NCBI GenBank assembly: GCA_024036415.1
Contig: JAMWET010000674.1
Location: forward strand, 760,001-824,000
Direction: 5' to 3'
DNA: 64,000 bases
DNA from: Prochilodus magdalenae
Taxonomy: Eukaryota; Chordata; Actinopteri; Characiformes; Prochilodontidae
The translations under genes were made by a program, and so were the position numbers. The notes below the pieces were generated by a model. That model had not been told where the DNA came from. It searched no databases and saw nothing but the letters and a program-made list of their open reading frames with translations. Positions 60,471-64,000 of this stretch are shown here, piece by piece; within the stretch, counting starts at the first letter, position 1; the number at the start of each line of letters is the position of its first letter.

Positions 60471-60705
60471 TAAGGATTTAAAATGTCACCATCTGAAAAG
60501 GGTAGGGTTTACTTTGTTGGGTGGCAAAAATGGCATAACCTGCCCTGCTAGAATTTAAAACCATTTGCCAATTGTGTTTGCACACAGAGGAATTTGAAAA
60601 ATGAAACACCCACATACAAAAACACACACACTTGGCCAAAGCAGTGGGCAACCCTTTTCTCAGCTCCCTAACCTCCAGCTTACAACTGCAACCTGTTTAC
60701 ACATA
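60471..60705. other. Non-coding stretch
   Basis: Short unassigned sequence up to the Tc1-derived MITE. Confidence 0.35.
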
Positions 60706-61060
60706 CTATATTGCCAAAAGTATTTGCTCATCTGCCTTCACATATCACAAATTTTATGTGATCTACCACTTTGTGGTTGAGTTGCTGTCATTCCCAATCG
60801 CTTCCACCTCTGACAGCTGACTGTGGAATATTTAGTAGTGACGAAATTTCACAACTGGACTTGTTGCACAGATGGCATCCTATCACGGTACCATGCTGGA
60901 ATGAACTGAGCTCCTGAGAGTGACCCATTCTTTAACAGATGTGTGTAAAAGCATGCATGTCTAAGTGGTTGGTTTTATACACCTGTGGCCATGGAAGTGT
61001 TTGGGAACACCTGAATTCAGTGATTTGGATGGGTGAGTGAATACTTTTGGCAATGTAGTG
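60706..61060 (-). mobile_element. Tc1-derived MITE, lineage E (355 bp)
   Basis: The left end (CTATATTGCCAAAAGTATTT) is inverted at the right end (AATACTTTTGGCAATGTAGTG), with TA outside. The body is the subterminal sequence of a fish Tc1-like element: 'cacaactggacttgttgcac', 'ggcatcctatcacggtacc', 'gctcctgagagtgacccattc' and 'cacctgtggccatggaagtg'. The transposase gene (reverse strand) is almost all deleted, with only the start region near 60765-60800 left. It is a third independent case of internal deletion of a Tc1 element in this window. Confidence 0.85.
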
Positions 61061-61429
61061 TATTTGTTCAGGTATGTGTGCAGTATATAGGATTAGCAGC
61101 ACTATATTTAGAACTGAGACTGCGTAGCAAATTCCAGTGCTACCCTACATTCATTAGGTTGAATGGTGGATTTTGCCACTGTTTTCGTTGAGCCCTAACA
61201 GTTGCTATGAAATAATGGATTGGTGGGCAGAGGGTGGATCGCATGCAAAACCAAATGCTCAAATTTAAGTGGAGAAACTAAATAAGAAAAACATTAGACT
61301 ATTTTTGCATTTAAAAACAAAAGAAATGCGTAATGGAATACATAGCGGTTGCATACTTTATTGATAATTATGCTGATCCGTTATAATTAACTTGAACATT
61401 CCAAAACTGATGCAATTAAATACCCACCT
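61061..61429. other. Non-coding stretch, nothing recognised
   Basis: AT-rich unique sequence. No gene. Confidence 0.4.
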
Positions 61430-61950
61430 TTAAATGCATCCCACGGTCGTGGGCATGCGACTGAATGAGAGCTGTTTTTTTTTTTCTCTCTCTCTTTCTC
61501 ATGAATCTGGACCTGAATCCATTTGGAGATGCTTGCTGTGGCTCTCCCTCAGGCAGGCAGCCTCCTCATGTGCCTCTCTCTATCGGCTCTGCTTCACTGA
61601 GTCATGTGATGGCCGAGGTCCCTCCACACTCCCACAAGTCTCTGCCGCTCTTTGGGAAATGACAGGCCAGAGATGCAGTTTTATGATGATTTATTTGAGC
61701 CAGTCGCTGTTCAGTAATGGAAATTCATTTGGAGGACTGTTGTTCCTCGGCAGAGGCAGCCTGGGACTGGGAGAGAGGAGAAAGGCGTAGTATGCAGCGC
61801 TGGGCGCTGGGCAAGGACAGAAGAAAGACTGCGGGGTCAATAGAGAGAGGCATTTGTGAAGTGAATATCCAGTGTTTGGTATGCATGGTAGAGAGCTGGA
61901 ATCGGTTTATGAATTTTAACAGTGCAAGCGTTATTGATTACCTCTGAAAG
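61430..61950. other. Candidate conserved non-coding block
   Basis: GC-balanced, transposon-free stretch apart from a short T9/CT run near 61478-61500. A 118-codon frame (61434-61790) crosses it but shows no motif and overlaps two others in different registers, so I do not call a gene. Confidence 0.22.
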
Positions 61951-63234
61951 TTGCATTAATTATCAGCATTCATAGGTAGAGTGAGCCTTTTAGCTGTGGT
62001 TTTAGCAATTCGTTCATTTGTTTGTACCCCAGTAGGGTTCATGGCAGTGTGCATCGACTCTCTGAATCAAGTGTCCAAGGGGTCAGTGCTCCACTATTTG
62101 TACTTAAATCGTAGCTGCCACTTTGAAGTTCTTCTGCTTAGTGATTATCCTATTACTCTGAGGGAATCCAGGCATGTGAAGCATCATTCATATGTGTATG
62201 TGCAGTACATGGGTATGTTTGAGAAAGGAGAGAGGTTGCATCAATACTATTGGTTAACAGTCACATTGTATTCTCAGTTATTACAATGTACACTCAAGCA
62301 ATACTCAGCAGAATAGTTGTTTTTTAAAAATGCCATATTTGTTATTTATATAACAATAAATGTGTAATTTGCCTGGAGGTGTTGAATAGAAAGCGCTGAT
62401 GGTCACCCCGACAGTCAAACTCAGCAGCAGAACCTATCAGAATCTTCATTTCAGATGAAGGTTCAAGTCATTTTTCAAAAAGAATCACTGTGGAATTTTG
62501 CAAAAATATAAGAACTACAGCTCTATCTGGTAAATGCTCTGAGTGTAGCATCTAAAATATGCAAAATATCAGTTGTAGCATTTCTTACTGCTACGGTGCT
62601 TAGCTGACATTTGATGTAATTGGAGCACAGCATAGGCTCAGCTCAGAACACAGAACACTGACACTGTTCATGAAAATGTTTATTATGTTATTTTATCATA
62701 GCTGGCAATGTTAGGCACAGTGAGGCCTTGTGACAATACCGGCACAAGGAGACTCAATGCAGATTCAGCATTAAATAGGACTTAAAATGTGTAAATAGCA
62801 GGGACTAATAGCTTAAGGCTTGTTGCTTAAAGGCAGGTGTTGCTCGTGTCATTGTGTCATTTGCAGTGCTTGTTGCCCTGCCTGCTTTCCCAGCTGTTCT
62901 GTAGTACTTGGCGAAAGTCTCCAGGGCCGCTGTGTTTAGTAAAGGGTGCTCATGTGTAATGTTTTCCATGTATTTTTACTCTACGCTGGCGACAGAGTGC
63001 AAAGTACAGGGGATCCTGGGAGGTCCACCTAAATGTCTCAAAATCTAAATTCTAGGGGATTTCGAAAAATAGACTCATTAAAAGTCACTTTGTTCATTAA
63101 GAAAAATGAAGATGCCCAATTACAAATCATCTTCTTTTAGGCCTTCCTGTGACTCTTCTCTAGTCTGAGAGGGCAATGTGAAAATGTTTTTCTTTACTTT
63201 TTTAGTGACACCAGGTGAAGTTAGCAATTTCCAC
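61951..63234. other. Non-coding stretch, nothing recognised
   Basis: No supported gene. The 111-codon frame at 61981-62316 does not start with ATG and has no recognisable domain. Confidence 0.4.
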
Positions 63235-63365
63235 ATCTTATCCTTACAATTTAATCATTTCACACAGGTAGAAGTAAGAGTTTTGCCCAAGAACTGGCAT
63301 TGGCATAGTGTAGTGTGCTTAACTTCAGTCTACAGTGTGGCAGGCAGACATGTTAGCCAACTGGC
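63235..63365 (-). mobile_element. Degenerate tRNA-like SINE, copy 3
   Basis: It contains 'cacacaggtagaag', 'cttcagtctacagtgtggca' and 'ggcagacatgttagcc', which parallel the order in the copies at 60.3 kb ('cacaggtaggtgaag', 'ctacagtctgacaggcgga'). The pol III boxes are no longer clear. Confidence 0.4.
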
Positions 63366-63583
63366 TTTCATAGTTAAGAAAGTACAATACAAATTCAGCG
63401 AAAGATCAATGTTTAGATGACAAGCTTCTGTGTTTGGGTTTTTTAATGGCAGATGTGGTGTGGATTAACCTCAGAGCTAATCATTCATAGCTCAGCAACT
63501 GTAATTGTGTACTTTATAATATGCCGTATTATGTTTTTTTCAATCCAAAGACTAAATAGGCAGATCTCAAGTAAATGCATTAA
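63366..63583. other. Non-coding stretch
   Basis: Short unassigned sequence before the last Tc1 relic. Confidence 0.4.
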
Positions 63584-64000
63584 TTACACTCATCAAAGGA
63601 ATCAACAGGAATGAATCTTGGGTAGGTTTGACATTGTGAGACATGCAAATGATTTATGTTTCATGCCCAGCAAGAATGAACCTTATCACTGTACCTGACT
63701 GATTCAACAGCCACAGTTGGGGACATTAAGCGAACAGTGATACCCTCCATCCTGTTAGTGCCAGAACTATATGCAGACAGCTGAACAATGCAGGACCACC
63801 TCCAAAATTATGACAACTGCCCTTAACACCACATCAATGTCTCAAAAGGCTGCAATGGTGTCGTGCCAGACTGTCATAGAATGACTCAGAATGTCAGCGA
63901 GTCATCTTCAAATCCATGTGTGGAGGCACCGTGGTTTATTGTCAGGTGTCACTCCATCTCCACCCCTACTGCAAAATCTGCAGCAACTGTGTGACAATAA
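63584..64000 (+). mobile_element. Tc1-like relic, lineage D, copy 2 (cut by window end)
   Basis: It starts at the same TTACACTCATCAA as the copy at 49073 and follows it through 'gagacatgcaaatgattta', 'ccttatcactgtacctga', 'gtgtggaggcaccgtggt' and 'caaaatctgcagcaactgtg'. It is more deleted around the D-G-H-D region, which is missing here. It continues past the window. Confidence 0.65.

Noticed and set aside
61434..61790. 118-codon frame as a host gene
   Set aside because: No domain or plausible splice structure, crossed by other frames in different registers, and includes a T-run and CT repeat.
61981..62316. 111-codon frame as a gene
   Set aside because: It does not start with ATG in the DNA, has no motif and sits in otherwise non-coding sequence.

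Overview
The window reads as teleost fish nuclear DNA, most likely from an otophysan (characin, catfish, knifefish or relative). It is AT-rich by eye and packed with simple repeats. It carries several decayed Tc1/mariner lineages, a LINE of the CR1/L2/Rex1 type, short retroposon tails of the kind common in fish, and inverted-repeat MITEs. Nothing looks bacterial or viral. The species call is inference from repeat content only.

I find no host protein-coding gene I can defend. Nearly all open frames are short, lie in simple repeats, or are pieces of transposable elements. The one long frame with clear homology is the 3' half of a LINE reverse transcriptase at 31.7-32.5 kb. The rest looks like a gene desert or the inside of a very large intron. 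Several repeat-free stretches look, by texture, like candidate conserved non-coding (regulatory) DNA, but conservation cannot be tested here.

Layout. 0-9.5 kb: mostly unique AT-rich sequence with small fragments of a Tc1 relic and a MITE, plus AAAC and TTTA microsatellites. 9.5-10.0 kb: first copy of a 533-bp Tc1 deletion derivative that keeps an open frame for the DNA-binding domain. 11.0-11.5 kb: a direct tandem duplication. 12.5-19.1 kb: candidate regulatory stretches, GA repeats and two relics of one Tc1 lineage. 19.4-25.3 kb: a MITE-rich interval with a second Tc1 derivative that has a different internal junction. 25.6-31.5 kb: mostly unique sequence, a possible orphan exon, another Tc1 relic and a LINE tail. 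31.7-35 kb: truncated LINE, SINE tail and a common fish repeat. 35-46 kb: GA and CA arrays, a candidate regulatory block, hAT-like debris, a Tc1 relic with a mutated catalytic residue, and retroposon tails. 46.9-47.4 kb: third Tc1 derivative, with the same length and internal junction as the first. 49-50 kb and the right edge: two copies of one decayed Tc1 lineage in the same orientation. 53.6-56.7 kb: a very large purine-rich tract followed about 1 kb later by a pyrimidine-rich tract, with tandem duplication at the left end. 57-62 kb: another tandem duplication, a candidate regulatory block, tRNA-like SINE heads and a fifth Tc1 lineage reduced to a 355-bp MITE.

The most noteworthy signals are the TIR-bounded elements that encode only a transposase DNA-binding domain, the mirrored purine and pyrimidine tracts, and the clustered long-TIR MITE family. 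No new multi-gene system was found.
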